Source: Pontibacter diazotrophicus
Lineage (GTDB): Bacteria; Bacteroidota; Bacteroidia; Cytophagales; Hymenobacteraceae
Direction: 5' to 3'
DNA: 64,000 nucleotides
NCBI RefSeq assembly: GCF_003367245.1
Contig: NZ_QRGR01000003.1
Span: 1-64,000 of the forward strand
Part shown: positions 18,503 to 27,278 of the stretch, piece after piece
How positions within the stretch are numbered: position 1 is the first letter of the stretch
Layout: every line of letters starts with the position of its first letter
Notes under the pieces: generated by a model
What the model was told of the DNA's origin: nothing
Database searches by the model: none
Seen by the model: only the letters and a program-made list of their open reading frames with translations
Position numbers and translations under genes: made by a program

Positions 18503-18518
18503 AGTCTAAAGATGACAC

Positions 18519-19676
18519 CTAGAGGCTCATCATCAGAATTTCTTTTACGTCATCCACCTGTATATCGGCACGCTCACCCAGGTTTTTCACGCCACGTTCC
18601 TGAAAACGCTGCACAATGGTTTTAATAGTGTCTTCCCCTACTTCATAATCTGACAGGCTGGTACTAATTTCCATAGATTCAAAGAAAGAGATGGTAGCCT
18701 GTAACGTGGCTTCTAAGCACTCATCTTCTGTTCCGGCATCTACACCCCATACTCGCTTTCCGTATTGGAGCAGCTTTTCTTTTTTGGATTCGCTCTTGTA
18801 ACGGAGCAAAGATGGCAACACAATCGCCAGGGTTCGGGCATGGTCAATGCCATGCAGTGCGGTCAGTTCATGCCCTATCATATGCGTAGCCCAGTCAGTT
18901 GGCACTCCCACCCGAATCACTCCGTTCAGCGCCATTGTGGCACTCCACATAATATTGCCCATCGTATCGTAGTCCTGCGGGTTTAGCAACGCTTTCGGTC
19001 CTTCTTCTTTCAGCGTCAGTAGGATAGCTTCTGCCATACGGTCCTGCAGCGGCGCATTTACCGGGTAGGTGAGATATTGTTCCAGCACATGTGTGAAGGC
19101 ATCCACAACACCGTTGCTTATCTGCCGTATCGGCAGGGTAAAGGTTGTTTCCGGGTCCAGTATCGAAAACTTTGGAAAGGTGTAAGGGCTGCCGAAGGAG
19201 AGCTTCTCTTTTGTTGATACTCTTGTGATCACAGCACCGGAGTTCATCTCTGAGCCTGTACCAGGCAATGTCAGCACCGTTCCGAAAGGAACTGCTCCTT
19301 TCACCTGTTCACGCTTTGCCAGTATATCCCAGGGGTCTTCTCCCTCATATGCCATCGCGGCTACAATAAATTTTGTTCCGTCGATAACTGAACCACCGCC
19401 TACGGCCAAGATAAAGTCTATTTCCTGGCGCCTTCCAATTTCTACAGCCTGCATCAGCGTTTCGTAGTGTGGGTTAGGCTCAATGTTACTGAATTCGATG
19501 ACAGTGCGGCCTTCCAGGGCTTTCATTACCTGTTCGTATACACCATTTTTCCTGATACTGCCCCCGCCGTACGTCACCATTACGCGTGCGTCGGCAGGTA
19601 TTTCTTTGGCTATCGAACTGATCTGTCCTTTGCCGAAAATTATTTTAACAGGATTATAGAAATTGAAGTTATTCAT
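18519..19676 (-). CDS. Iron-containing alcohol dehydrogenase (YqhD/BDH type)
   Basis: NAD(P)H-dependent reduction of aldehydes to alcohols; 385 residues, typical for the type III family. The N terminus MNNFNFYNPVKIIFGKGQI, the nucleotide-binding GGGS pair (YGGGSIRKNG and AVGGGSVIDG) and TLPGTGSEMN are diagnostic. Metal ligands are visible as Asp and His in VVDAFTHVLEQY and as the two His in HELTALHGIDHA. Closest to NADPH-dependent YqhD, which detoxifies short aldehydes from lipid peroxidation. The oxidoreductase gene upstream is also linked to reactive-aldehyde or enone reduction, but the 106-bp gap leaves co-transcription open. Confidence 0.93.
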   Translation of the reverse strand: MNNFNFYNPVKIIFGKGQISSIAKEIPADARVMVTYGGGSIRKNGVYEQVMKALEGRTVIEFSNIEPNPHYETLMQAVEIGRRQEIDFILAVGGGSVIDGTKFIVAAMAYEGEDPWDILAKREQVKGAVPFGTVLTLPGTGSEMNSGAVITRVSTKEKLSFGSPYTFPKFSILDPETTFTLPIRQISNGVVDAFTHVLEQYLTYPVNAPLQDRMAEAILLTLKEEGPKALLNPQDYDTMGNIMWSATMALNGVIRVGVPTDWATHMIGHELTALHGIDHARTLAIVLPSLLRYKSESKKEKLLQYGKRVWGVDAGTEDECLEATLQATISFFESMEISTSLSDYEVGEDTIKTIVQRFQERGVKNLGERADIQVDDVKEILMMSL

Positions 19677-19782
19677 TTTAATGCTAAGTGATTCTCTTTA
19701 TAAGATTGCTGAATGGAACAGCACGTTGCTTCGGCCGATGTGCAGATAGTATAAAGGAGACGATGCTGTAATTCAACAAAAT

Positions 19783-20796
19783 TCAGACCTCCCGCTCCGC
19801 TACTTTTACCAATTGTTTGCCTGTATTTTCACCTGAAAAGAGCCCTAAGAATGCTTCCGGTATCTGTTCGAAGCCTTCTTTTACGGATTCCTGGTATTGC
19901 AGTTTACCTTCCTGCAGCCAGGTAGTCAGCTCTTTTGCAGCATGTCCGAACTCGCTGGTATAATCATTTACAATAAAGCCTTTCATCAGGACACTCTTCT
20001 TGAGCAGGATAGGTTCTACCCGCAGCCCTGTAGCCGGACTGGTATTGTTGTAAAAAGCAATCTGCCCACAAATAGCAATGCGGCTAAACTTATTCAGTGC
20101 GTGATATACAGCATCGGATATCTCACCGCCCACATTATCAAAATATACGTCTACGCCATCCGGACAAGCCTTTGCTACCGCTTCGTTTATGTTAACAGTG
20201 GTTTTATAGTTGATGCCTTCATCGAAACCCAGCTCATTTACAAGGTATTCAATCTTATCATCTGAACCTGCAATGCCCACCACACGGCAGCCTTTCAACT
20301 TGGCTATCTGCCCCACGACAGTTCCCACCGCTCCTGCTGCACCAGATACTACCACTGTTTCGCCTTCTTTTGGCTGCCCGATATGCAGAAGCCCGAAATA
20401 TGCCGTCAGGCCGGGCATACCCAAGATGCCTAAGTGGTAACTCAGGGGCGCCATATCCGGGTCTATTGGATTCAGGCCTTTGCCATTGTGCACCACATAC
20501 TGCTGCCATGGCAGGTTGCCCACAACCACTGCCCCCTTCTGCAGCTTCTCGTTTTTACTTTCCAATACTTCAGCCACAACACCACCCATGATGGGTTTGC
20601 CTACCTCGTACGGCGCCACATACGACTTAACATCGCTCATACGGCCACGCATGTAAGGGTCAACGGAGATATATAGGGCTTTTAGCAGCACTTCCCCCTC
20701 TTCTATAGTGGCCACATCAGTTTGGGTAAATTCGAAATTGTCCTGTGTAGGCGTTCCTTTCGGGCGACTACTTAATATTATTGTTTTGTTCTTCAT
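19783..20796 (-). CDS. NADP-dependent medium-chain oxidoreductase (CurA / leukotriene B4 dehydrogenase type)
   Basis: Zinc-independent MDR-family alkenal/one reductase, 337 residues. Diagnostic segments: LYISVDPYMRGRM, the Rossmann motif VSGAAGAVGTVVGQIAKLKG with its GxxGxxG, and YFDNVGGEISDAV. It lacks the Cys/His pattern of structural zinc sites. Related enzymes reduce alpha,beta-unsaturated ketones with NADPH. With the YqhD-like gene downstream, a reactive-carbonyl detoxification role is plausible. Confidence 0.92.
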   Translation of the reverse strand: MKNKTIILSSRPKGTPTQDNFEFTQTDVATIEEGEVLLKALYISVDPYMRGRMSDVKSYVAPYEVGKPIMGGVVAEVLESKNEKLQKGAVVVGNLPWQQYVVHNGKGLNPIDPDMAPLSYHLGILGMPGLTAYFGLLHIGQPKEGETVVVSGAAGAVGTVVGQIAKLKGCRVVGIAGSDDKIEYLVNELGFDEGINYKTTVNINEAVAKACPDGVDVYFDNVGGEISDAVYHALNKFSRIAICGQIAFYNNTSPATGLRVEPILLKKSVLMKGFIVNDYTSEFGHAAKELTTWLQEGKLQYQESVKEGFEQIPEAFLGLFSGENTGKQLVKVAEREV

Positions 20797-21258
20797 GTTT
20801 TAATTTCACTCATTTTAATTCAAAGGCATGTTATCTTTAGAAAAAAGTGCGCTTTCATAAATTCACGGCAGCTGTTTTCTCTTCTGAAGATACTTTCAAC
20901 ATGCTCTCCATACACGCACAACCAGGTTTAGGAGCAATTGTTTGATGTTTTAACAGCAAGTGTATTTCGGTTTCATCTTTCTTAACGCTACACCTCTGAA
21001 GGATAAAAGTTTAGCTTTTAAAAGATGAAGGCAGCTGACAGCTGGTACTAGAAAATCAGGCTTTGTATTTGATTTTAAAATTACGCGGGCATAAAGCGGA
21101 GCAGCAGGATGTGCTCAAGTGAAAAGAGCTGTTCTATCATATGAATGCTATATTCTTTCGCTACATTTCCATCATAATCACTAACTTTGCTTTGCAAGAC
21201 AGCAAAAACAAAATTACTTTTACCCCATAAACACGACACGTTAAAGAGCTTAATCTGT
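20797..21258. other. Intergenic region before efp
   Basis: About 460 bp between divergent genes. No convincing ORF, hairpin or repeat; promoters for both genes must lie here but no clear pair of elements was found. Confidence 0.5.
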
Positions 21259-21822
21259 ATGGCAACCACAGCGGATATTAGAAACGGAGTTTGCATGGAG
21301 TATAACAACGACCTTTACGTTGTTATAGACTTCCAGCACGTAAAGCCTGGCAAAGGCCCTGCCTTTGTTAGAACAAAGCTGAAGAACATCAAAACCGGCA
21401 AAGTGCTGGACAACACTTTTTCTGCCGGTCATAAAATTGTGACAGCACGTGTGGAGCAACGCCCGCACCAGTTTATATACAAGGATGACCTTGGCTATCA
21501 CTTTATGGACATGAACACCTTTGAGCAGGTTTCACTGGAAGAGCACATGGTGCCTTTCGCTGACCTGATGAAGGAAGGCCAGGAAGTAACCATCCTTTTC
21601 CATGCAGAAACAGAAACACCGCTGACCTGCGAGATTCCTCCTTTTGTTGAGTTGACGATTACCTACACTGAGCCGGGCATTAAAGGGGATACAGCAACTA
21701 ATGCTTCCAAGCCAGCCATTGTAGAGACAGGCGCTACCATTCAGGTGCCCCTATTCATTGGCCAGGATGAAAAAATCAAAGTAGACACTCGTACTTATTC
21801 ATACGCAGAGAGAGTTAAATAA
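21259..21822 (+). CDS. efp: Translation elongation factor P
   Basis: Rescues ribosomes stalled at polyproline. 187 residues, the usual length. The KOW-like N domain holds HVKPGKGPAFVRTK with Lys32 at the tip of the loop that enters the peptidyl-transferase centre; the following GP rather than an Arg shows it belongs to the lysine-type EF-Ps. The C-terminal OB domains end PLFIGQDEKIKVDTRTYSYAERVK. Start at ATG 21259 (MATTADIRNG) matches the family; the longer frame from 21187 does not. accB starts 3 bp after its stop, so the two are co-transcribed, an order common in Bacteroidota. Confidence 0.97.
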   Translation: MATTADIRNGVCMEYNNDLYVVIDFQHVKPGKGPAFVRTKLKNIKTGKVLDNTFSAGHKIVTARVEQRPHQFIYKDDLGYHFMDMNTFEQVSLEEHMVPFADLMKEGQEVTILFHAETETPLTCEIPPFVELTITYTEPGIKGDTATNASKPAIVETGATIQVPLFIGQDEKIKVDTRTYSYAERVK

Positions 21823-21825
21823 CAC

Positions 21826-22320
21826 ATGAAAGCTAAAGAAATCCAGGAACTGATCGACTTCATCGCCAAATCCGGCCTGAACAAAGTAAACATTGAAACA
21901 GAAGAGTTTAAGATCTCGGTAAAACGTGATCCGGACCAGAAGATTAAGTATGTGAAAGACTCAGGTGCATCGCACGCCGCTGCTCCTGCCGCTCCACTAC
22001 CTTCTCCTCAAGCCGCTGCCCCGGCAGCAGTTGCAGCTCCGGCACCTGCCGCCGCCGCTCCAGCCAACGAAGAGAGCAAGTATGTGTCCATTAAGGCGCC
22101 TATGATTGGCACGTTCTACCGTGCCTCCAGCCCGGAGTCTCCGATTTTTGTTAACGTAGGCGACGAAGTGAAAAAAGGCCAGGTAATCTGCATCATCGAA
22201 GCCATGAAGCTGTTCAATGAAATTGAGTCTGAAGTGTCAGGTAAAATCGTGAAAGTGTTGGTAGACAATGCCTCCCCGGTAGAGTATGATCAGCCATTGT
22301 TCCTGGTGGACCCTAGCTAA
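21826..22320 (+). CDS. accB: Biotin carboxyl carrier protein of acetyl-CoA carboxylase
   Basis: Carries biotin between the carboxylase and transferase of acetyl-CoA carboxylase (first step of fatty-acid synthesis). 164 residues: an N-terminal helical segment [18 protein letters not shown], an Ala/Pro-rich flexible linker (about residues 48-82), and the biotinyl domain with biotinylated Lys in [14 protein letters not shown] 3 bp after efp. Confidence 0.97.
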   Translation: MKAKEIQELIDFIAKSGLNKVNIETEEFKISVKRDPDQKIKYVKDSGASHAAAPAAPLPSPQAAAPAAVAAPAPAAAAPANEESKYVSIKAPMIGTFYRASSPESPIFVNVGDEVKKGQVICIIEAMKLFNEIESEVSGKIVKVLVDNASPVEYDQPLFLVDPS

Positions 22321-22464
22321 TGTGCTAATTATTTTATGTGCTAATGTTCTAATTATTTGTAGCTGCCTTATCAAAACTGCTTAAATAATTAAAATATTAG
22401 CACTTTGTTTTAGTGACTTTTGAATCAGCACATTAACACATTTACTAATTAGCACATTAACACA
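22321..22464. repeat. Inverted-repeat element spanning accB stop to accC start
   Basis: Built of degenerate words such as TGTGCTAAT and its complement ATTAGCACA. Positions 22321-22351 match the reverse complement of 22426-22456 at 25 of 31 positions. The left arm begins right after the accB stop and the right arm ends 8 bp before the accC ATG. It could fold in the accB-accC transcript and tune expression of accC. It is not an insertion sequence (no ORF, no target duplication visible). Confidence 0.7.
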
Positions 22465-23811
22465 ATGTTTAAGAAGATACTAATCGCCAACCGTGGCGAG
22501 ATTGCATTACGCATTATTCGTACCTGCAAAGAGATGGGTATTAAAACGGTGGCCGTTTATTCTACCGCCGACAAAGAAAGCCTGCATGTGCGCTTTGCTG
22601 ACGAGGCTGTTTGTATAGGCCCGCCTGCCAGTGCGCAATCTTACCTGAACATCCCGAATATTATTGCTGCTGCAGAAATTACCAATGCGGATGCCATTCA
22701 CCCTGGCTATGGCTTCTTGTCTGAGAACGCAGAATTCTCCCGTATCTGCGCTGAAAACCATATTAAGTTCATTGGTGCCTCCCCTGAGATGATTAACTCC
22801 ATGGGTGATAAAGCTTCGGCGAAGGCAACCATGAAAAAAGCAGGTGTACCTACTATACCAGGCTCAGAAGGATTGCTGAAGTCGATGGAGGAAGGTATAA
22901 AGCTGGCAAACAAGATCAAGTACCCGGTTATACTGAAGGCAACTGCCGGTGGTGGTGGCAAGGGTATGCGCATTGCTAAGAACGATGCCGAATTCGAGAA
23001 AGGCTGGAATGACGCCCGCGCCGAAGCGAAGGCTGCTTTCGGTAACGACGGCATTTACCTGGAAAAATTTGTGGTAGAGCCGCGCCATATTGAGATTCAG
23101 CTGATCGGTGACCAGTACGGAAACGCAGCGCACCTTTCAGAGCGTGACTGCTCTATTCAGCGCCGCCACCAGAAACTGGTGGAAGAAACTCCTTCTCCTT
23201 TCATTACCGACGATCTACGGGAAAGAATGGGTGCGGCAGCCATTGCAGGCGCCAAAGCCATTAGCTACGAAGGTGTGGGTACCATTGAGTTCCTGGTAGA
23301 CAAAGACCGTGAGTTCTACTTTATGGAGATGAACACACGTATCCAGGTAGAGCACCCGATTACAGAAGAAGTGATTGACTACGACCTGATAAAGGAGCAG
23401 ATAAAAGTGGCTGCCGGTGAGAGAATCTCAGGTAAAAACTATTTCCCTAAGAAGCATGCCATTGAGTGCCGCATAAACGCTGAAGATCCGAAGAATGGAT
23501 TCCGTCCTTCTCCTGGTAAGATCGTTAACCTGCACATGCCAGGAGGACACGGCGTACGTGTAGATTCTCATGTTTACTCTGGCTATACCATTCCGCCAAA
23601 CTACGACTCTATGATTGCAAAGCTGATTGTGAGCGCGCAGACACGTGAGGAAGCCTTGGTAAAAATGAAGCGGGCGTTGAGTGAGTTTGTGATTGAAGGC
23701 ATCAAAACGACTGTGCCTTTCCACCTGAAGTTAATGGATGACAAGGGTTTCAAAGAAGGAAACTTCACAACCGCTTACCTCGATAATTTTGATTTCAAGT
23801 CTCTGGACTAA
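22465..23811 (+). CDS. accC: Biotin carboxylase subunit of acetyl-CoA carboxylase
   Basis: ATP-grasp enzyme that carboxylates biotin on AccB. 448 residues, full length. N-terminal [18 protein letters not shown], the ATP-binding glycine loop [14 protein letters not shown], the catalytic [15 protein letters not shown] region and [15 protein letters not shown] are all intact. The 144-bp gap to accB is unusual for this pair and is filled by the inverted-repeat element. A terminator follows 19 bp after the stop. Confidence 0.97.
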   Translation: MFKKILIANRGEIALRIIRTCKEMGIKTVAVYSTADKESLHVRFADEAVCIGPPASAQSYLNIPNIIAAAEITNADAIHPGYGFLSENAEFSRICAENHIKFIGASPEMINSMGDKASAKATMKKAGVPTIPGSEGLLKSMEEGIKLANKIKYPVILKATAGGGGKGMRIAKNDAEFEKGWNDARAEAKAAFGNDGIYLEKFVVEPRHIEIQLIGDQYGNAAHLSERDCSIQRRHQKLVEETPSPFITDDLRERMGAAAIAGAKAISYEGVGTIEFLVDKDREFYFMEMNTRIQVEHPITEEVIDYDLIKEQIKVAAGERISGKNYFPKKHAIECRINAEDPKNGFRPSPGKIVNLHMPGGHGVRVDSHVYSGYTIPPNYDSMIAKLIVSAQTREEALVKMKRALSEFVIEGIKTTVPFHLKLMDDKGFKEGNFTTAYLDNFDFKSLD

Positions 23812-23830
23812 ATGCCCCTTTAAAAAATAG

Positions 23831-23860
23831 AAAGCCCCAGCGTGAAAGCTGGGGCTTTTT
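23831..23860 (+). terminator. Terminator of the efp-accB-accC unit
   Basis: Stem AAAGCCCCAGC with loop GTGAAA and complementary arm running into TTTTT. Confidence 0.9.
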
Positions 23861-23907
23861 CGTTTACCTGTGCAACTGTTAAATTTTAGTTTGCATCTTA
23901 CAGCTGT

Positions 23908-24855
23908 ATGAAAACAATAAACGCGATATGGTGGTGCCTGTGCATTTTCATGGCTCTCACACAGATAAGCTGTACCTCTGAGTTATTAATAGAGCGCACT
24001 TTGCCAGCAGAGGTTCCGGTCAATAATAATCAGTGGAAGGTAGTGGTTATGAACCGCTATAACCCGGAGCTGCTTCCGTACAAGCGGGAGAAAAAGATAG
24101 CAGTAGTATACGCAGATGGTGCGATGTATGCCCTCACCGGCGTTTTAGATGCCATAGATGAAGATGAAACTTATGTTCTTGTCGCCACGGACACAGCCGG
24201 GTATACTTCTGTAGGCAATGGCTCTGACCTGAAGCCGGCACAAGTCCAGGAGATTTACCACAGGCACCCGCACCACCTCCTCCTCACTCTCGACAACTTC
24301 GACGCTTATTTGGAGCAGGAGGTGGTGCGGGAAACAGACGAGGAAGGAGGCGTCATGAAAACAGCCTATTACACCATGTTTGTCAAATCTAACTGGACGC
24401 TTTATGACAGTACTGGTACCGTGCTGGATAGCGTAACGCTATCGCGGGACGAGCTGTATGATACCAGAGCCGTCATAAGTGGCTTGCTAGCTCTGGGGCC
24501 GGCTACCGACTATACAGGTCCTGTCGTAAATGACCTTGCCTACCAAACCGGCTTAGATTACTGGCAGCGCCTGGCACCACAGCCTGTTTCTATTATTCGC
24601 CCTTACTACTCCAACAATGCGTTTGCGCCAGCAGCTTATCAGATGGCAGCAGGCAACTGGGCAGAAGCAATAGCATTGCTGAAGCCGATAACTGAAATAC
24701 AAAAAAAGAAAGAAGCCGCCAGAGCTGCTTATAACCTGGCAGTAGTGTATGAAGCCATGGGCCGGATAGAAGAAGCAAAATACTGGGCAAACATCGCCTC
24801 AGACAAAAACAACAAGCTCGCCCTGATGCTGCTTCCTGATTTAGATCGCTATTGA
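23908..24855 (+). CDS. DUF6340-type lipoprotein with C-terminal TPR-like repeats
   Basis: 315 residues. Signal peptide with a lipobox ending SC (residue 22, TQISC). The middle part has the PAEVPVNN, VVVMNR and YALTGVLDAI pattern of DUF6340, a Bacteroidota envelope family of unknown function. Residues about 240-300 form TPR-like helices (NWAEAIALLKPI, AARAAYNLAVVYEAMGRIEEAKYWA). Probably anchored in the outer or inner membrane and facing the periplasm. Confidence 0.78.
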   Translation: MKTINAIWWCLCIFMALTQISCTSELLIERTLPAEVPVNNNQWKVVVMNRYNPELLPYKREKKIAVVYADGAMYALTGVLDAIDEDETYVLVATDTAGYTSVGNGSDLKPAQVQEIYHRHPHHLLLTLDNFDAYLEQEVVRETDEEGGVMKTAYYTMFVKSNWTLYDSTGTVLDSVTLSRDELYDTRAVISGLLALGPATDYTGPVVNDLAYQTGLDYWQRLAPQPVSIIRPYYSNNAFAPAAYQMAAGNWAEAIALLKPITEIQKKKEAARAAYNLAVVYEAMGRIEEAKYWANIASDKNNKLALMLLPDLDRY

Positions 24856-24902
24856 GCGACCGATCCAAAACAAGTTAAAACAAGGGCGCACTGTACAAGC
24901 GC

Positions 24903-24960
24903 AGCAAAAGCAGAGGCTTAAAAGAGAAACAGGCACCTCTCTTCTAAGCCTGCTTTTGCT
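24903..24960 (+). terminator. Hairpin after the DUF6340 gene
   Basis: Long imperfect stem: AGCAAAAGCAG plus AGGCTTA paired with TAAGCC and TGCTTTTGCT, with a bulge and a 16-20 nt loop. It ends in TTTTGCT, so termination is plausible but not perfect. Confidence 0.55.
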
Positions 24961-25329
24961 ATAGCCCATTGGAACAAGTACAATTTTCTACAACACATAC
25001 CATATCCTGCTAACACATAAACTTGAACTATATTAATATATCTATATTAACACATCAGTTCTAACACTTTAAAAAAGTATTTGTTCCCGCTGCTCATTAA
25101 AACCATATAGCCTGTTAATACCCTTGATTATATCGCTATATAGGCCCTATCAGCTGTTTTTGCTATCCATTTATTTCATATTTACTGTCTCATCTCAGGA
25201 ATCTGCCAAAGCAAAGCCACCTAGTACAAGAAGAAATTTTTGTACTTTTTACCAAGTAATCTAGCCTTAACTTGGTTTATAACCGTACACAGGTCAAGAT
25301 TTAAATACCATATAAACCAACCTTTTACT
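24961..25329. other. AT-rich leader region before the esterase
   Basis: No coding sequence. It has many words like AACACAT and TATTAATATA and no strong hairpin. A promoter is expected near 25230-25260 but could not be defined. Confidence 0.4.
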
Positions 25330-26460
25330 ATGAAAACAAATTCTAAAGACGAATCAGGAATAACTACCTTCCGCCGAACAAGTTGGCTGCGTTATGTGCG
25401 CTTGTTTACTTTGGTCGGACTAATTTCATTTGTATCTGCCTGTGACGATGATGACGCTCCGGATATTGACCCGGACGGCCCGAGGCCGGAATGGGGCCCC
25501 ACCATCAGTGATGAGATGCTAGCCGTGATTGAAGCACTAGACAGCTTACAAACAGGACCTCCATTAACCGAGCGTACCGCGGAGGAAGCCCGCATGGCCC
25601 CTACTGCAACAGATGCCGTGATGGCTGTTATTGAAAACAATAACATTCAAGTGCCACCTTCGCAGGTAGACACAACCGGGATGGAAATTGCGGTGGAAGG
25701 CGGCACTATACACCTTACTGTTTACACACCACAAAATGCAACTGCTCCATATCCGGGCATTGTGTACTATCATGGCGGAGGCTGGGTGATTGCAGGTATA
25801 GAGACTTATGACCCATCTGCCCGTGCATTGGCCGAAAAAACAGGTGCTGTAGTAGTGTCTGTAGGTTATCGCCAGGCTCCGGAATATAAATTCCCCACTG
25901 CCCATGAAGACTCCTTTACTGCTTATGAATGGGTAGTAAATAATGCAGCCTCTATTAATGTAGACCCGGACCGTATTGCGGTGGCTGGCGAAAGTGCCGG
26001 CGGTAACCTCGCTGCTGCCGTGAGCATGATGGCCCGCGACAGAAACGTTCAAATGCCTGTGCACCAATTGCTGGTTTACCCGATTGCCAACTATGGTTTT
26101 GATACGCCATCATATATTGAGTATGCAGATGCCAAGCCTTTGAGCAGGCCACTGATGATGTGGTTCTTTGACAAGTATCTTGAAGATGAGGCTGATGGTA
26201 ACAGCCCATGGATATCTCTGATTGACGCACCGAATTTACAAAACCTACCTCCTGCGACAATCATTAATGCACAAATTGACCCGCTGCAGAGCGAGGGACA
26301 AATTTATGCTGAGCGGCTTGAAGCCGCAGGAGTTCCTGTTACGGCTGTTGTATATGAAGGCGTGACACATGAGTTCTTTGGGATGGCTGCCGTAGTACCT
26401 GCCGCAGAGGAAGCGCAGAACCTGGCTGCCGAAGAGCTGAATGAGGCGTTTGACCAATAA
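25330..26460 (+). CDS. Alpha/beta hydrolase lipoprotein (hormone-sensitive lipase family)
   Basis: Esterase of the HSL/family IV type, 376 residues. Tripartite N terminus ends in a lipobox (FVSAC, Cys about residue 38) followed by DDDDAP, typical of outer-membrane surface lipoproteins. Motifs: oxyanion HGGGW, nucleophile GESAGG, Asp in DPLQSEG and His in THEFFGM, so the full catalytic triad is present. Likely hydrolyses short-chain esters outside the cytoplasm. Start at ATG 25330 rather than the upstream in-frame start at 25240, because the signal peptide follows directly. Confidence 0.9.
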   Translation: MKTNSKDESGITTFRRTSWLRYVRLFTLVGLISFVSACDDDDAPDIDPDGPRPEWGPTISDEMLAVIEALDSLQTGPPLTERTAEEARMAPTATDAVMAVIENNNIQVPPSQVDTTGMEIAVEGGTIHLTVYTPQNATAPYPGIVYYHGGGWVIAGIETYDPSARALAEKTGAVVVSVGYRQAPEYKFPTAHEDSFTAYEWVVNNAASINVDPDRIAVAGESAGGNLAAAVSMMARDRNVQMPVHQLLVYPIANYGFDTPSYIEYADAKPLSRPLMMWFFDKYLEDEADGNSPWISLIDAPNLQNLPPATIINAQIDPLQSEGQIYAERLEAAGVPVTAVVYEGVTHEFFGMAAVVPAAEEAQNLAAEELNEAFDQ

Positions 26461-26515
26461 AAGCACTAATACAATACTAAAATTAATATCGCCTCTGAAC
26501 GAGGAACACAATAAG

Positions 26516-26564
26516 CATAAACAAGAAAGCCCAACCGGTATACGGTTGGGCTTTCTTGTTTATG
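26516..26564. terminator. Bidirectional terminator between convergent genes
   Basis: Perfect 22-bp inverted repeat with loop GTATA and core AAAGCCCAACCG. It lies between the esterase stop and the stop of the minus-strand DUF3109 gene. Confidence 0.9.
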
Positions 26565-26580
26565 AAATAAAACTTAAACG

Positions 26581-27162
26581 CTACGCATTCGCAGGCTTCT
26601 CCTCTTCTGCTATGACCTGCTCCAATTCATTATACCAGCTTTCGCCATACTTCCGAATGAGCGGCTCTTTCAGGAACTGATATACACGCACGCCTAAATC
26701 CACACCGAAGCTACACGCCTGAGCACAGATGCTCCACCTGTCATAATTCAACGCTTCAAAATCGTCGTATTTCGTCACGCGGATAGGGTATAGATGACAA
26801 GAGATCGGTTTCTTCCAATCGATTTTACCATCGTTGTAAGCCTGCTCAATAGCGCACTTCAGCGTTTTGTCTTCGTCGTAAATGGCATAGGCACACTCCC
26901 GGTTGTTGATGGTTGGGGTAGAGTAATCACCTTCCCAGTCTTTAATATATAAGCCCTGCTCCTCTACAGCGTGCTTTCCGGCACCCGTCATATAAGGTTT
27001 AATCTGCTCATAGCTTTCCTGCAGAATCGCAAGTTCCTCTTCTTCTAAAGGAGCTCCCAGGTCGCCTTCTACGCAGCAGGCTCCTTTGCATTTCTCAAGG
27101 TTACAAACAAAGAATTGATCACGCACGTCATCACTGATGACTGTATTCTGTAGGACTATCAT
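26581..27162 (-). CDS. DUF3109 family protein with Cys cluster
   Basis: 193 residues. The pattern [11 protein letters not shown] near residues 20-30, then further Cys at RECAY, LKCAI, ISCHLYP and ICAQAC, is the DUF3109/YkgJ-like arrangement, which may bind zinc or an Fe-S cluster. CHLYP is a family hallmark. Cytoplasmic, function unknown. Monocistronic. Confidence 0.88.
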   Translation of the reverse strand: MIVLQNTVISDDVRDQFFVCNLEKCKGACCVEGDLGAPLEEEELAILQESYEQIKPYMTGAGKHAVEEQGLYIKDWEGDYSTPTINNRECAYAIYDEDKTLKCAIEQAYNDGKIDWKKPISCHLYPIRVTKYDDFEALNYDRWSICAQACSFGVDLGVRVYQFLKEPLIRKYGESWYNELEQVIAEEEKPANA

Positions 27163-27278
27163 TTCTAAAAGGACTTAAAAACAGGAGGTAAAGATGAAGC
27201 ATCTTACCCATTGTCGATTTCAATGGAAGACAAAGGTAGCCATAAAATAGTTTAAACCGGCTGCACTAAGCACCCGCT

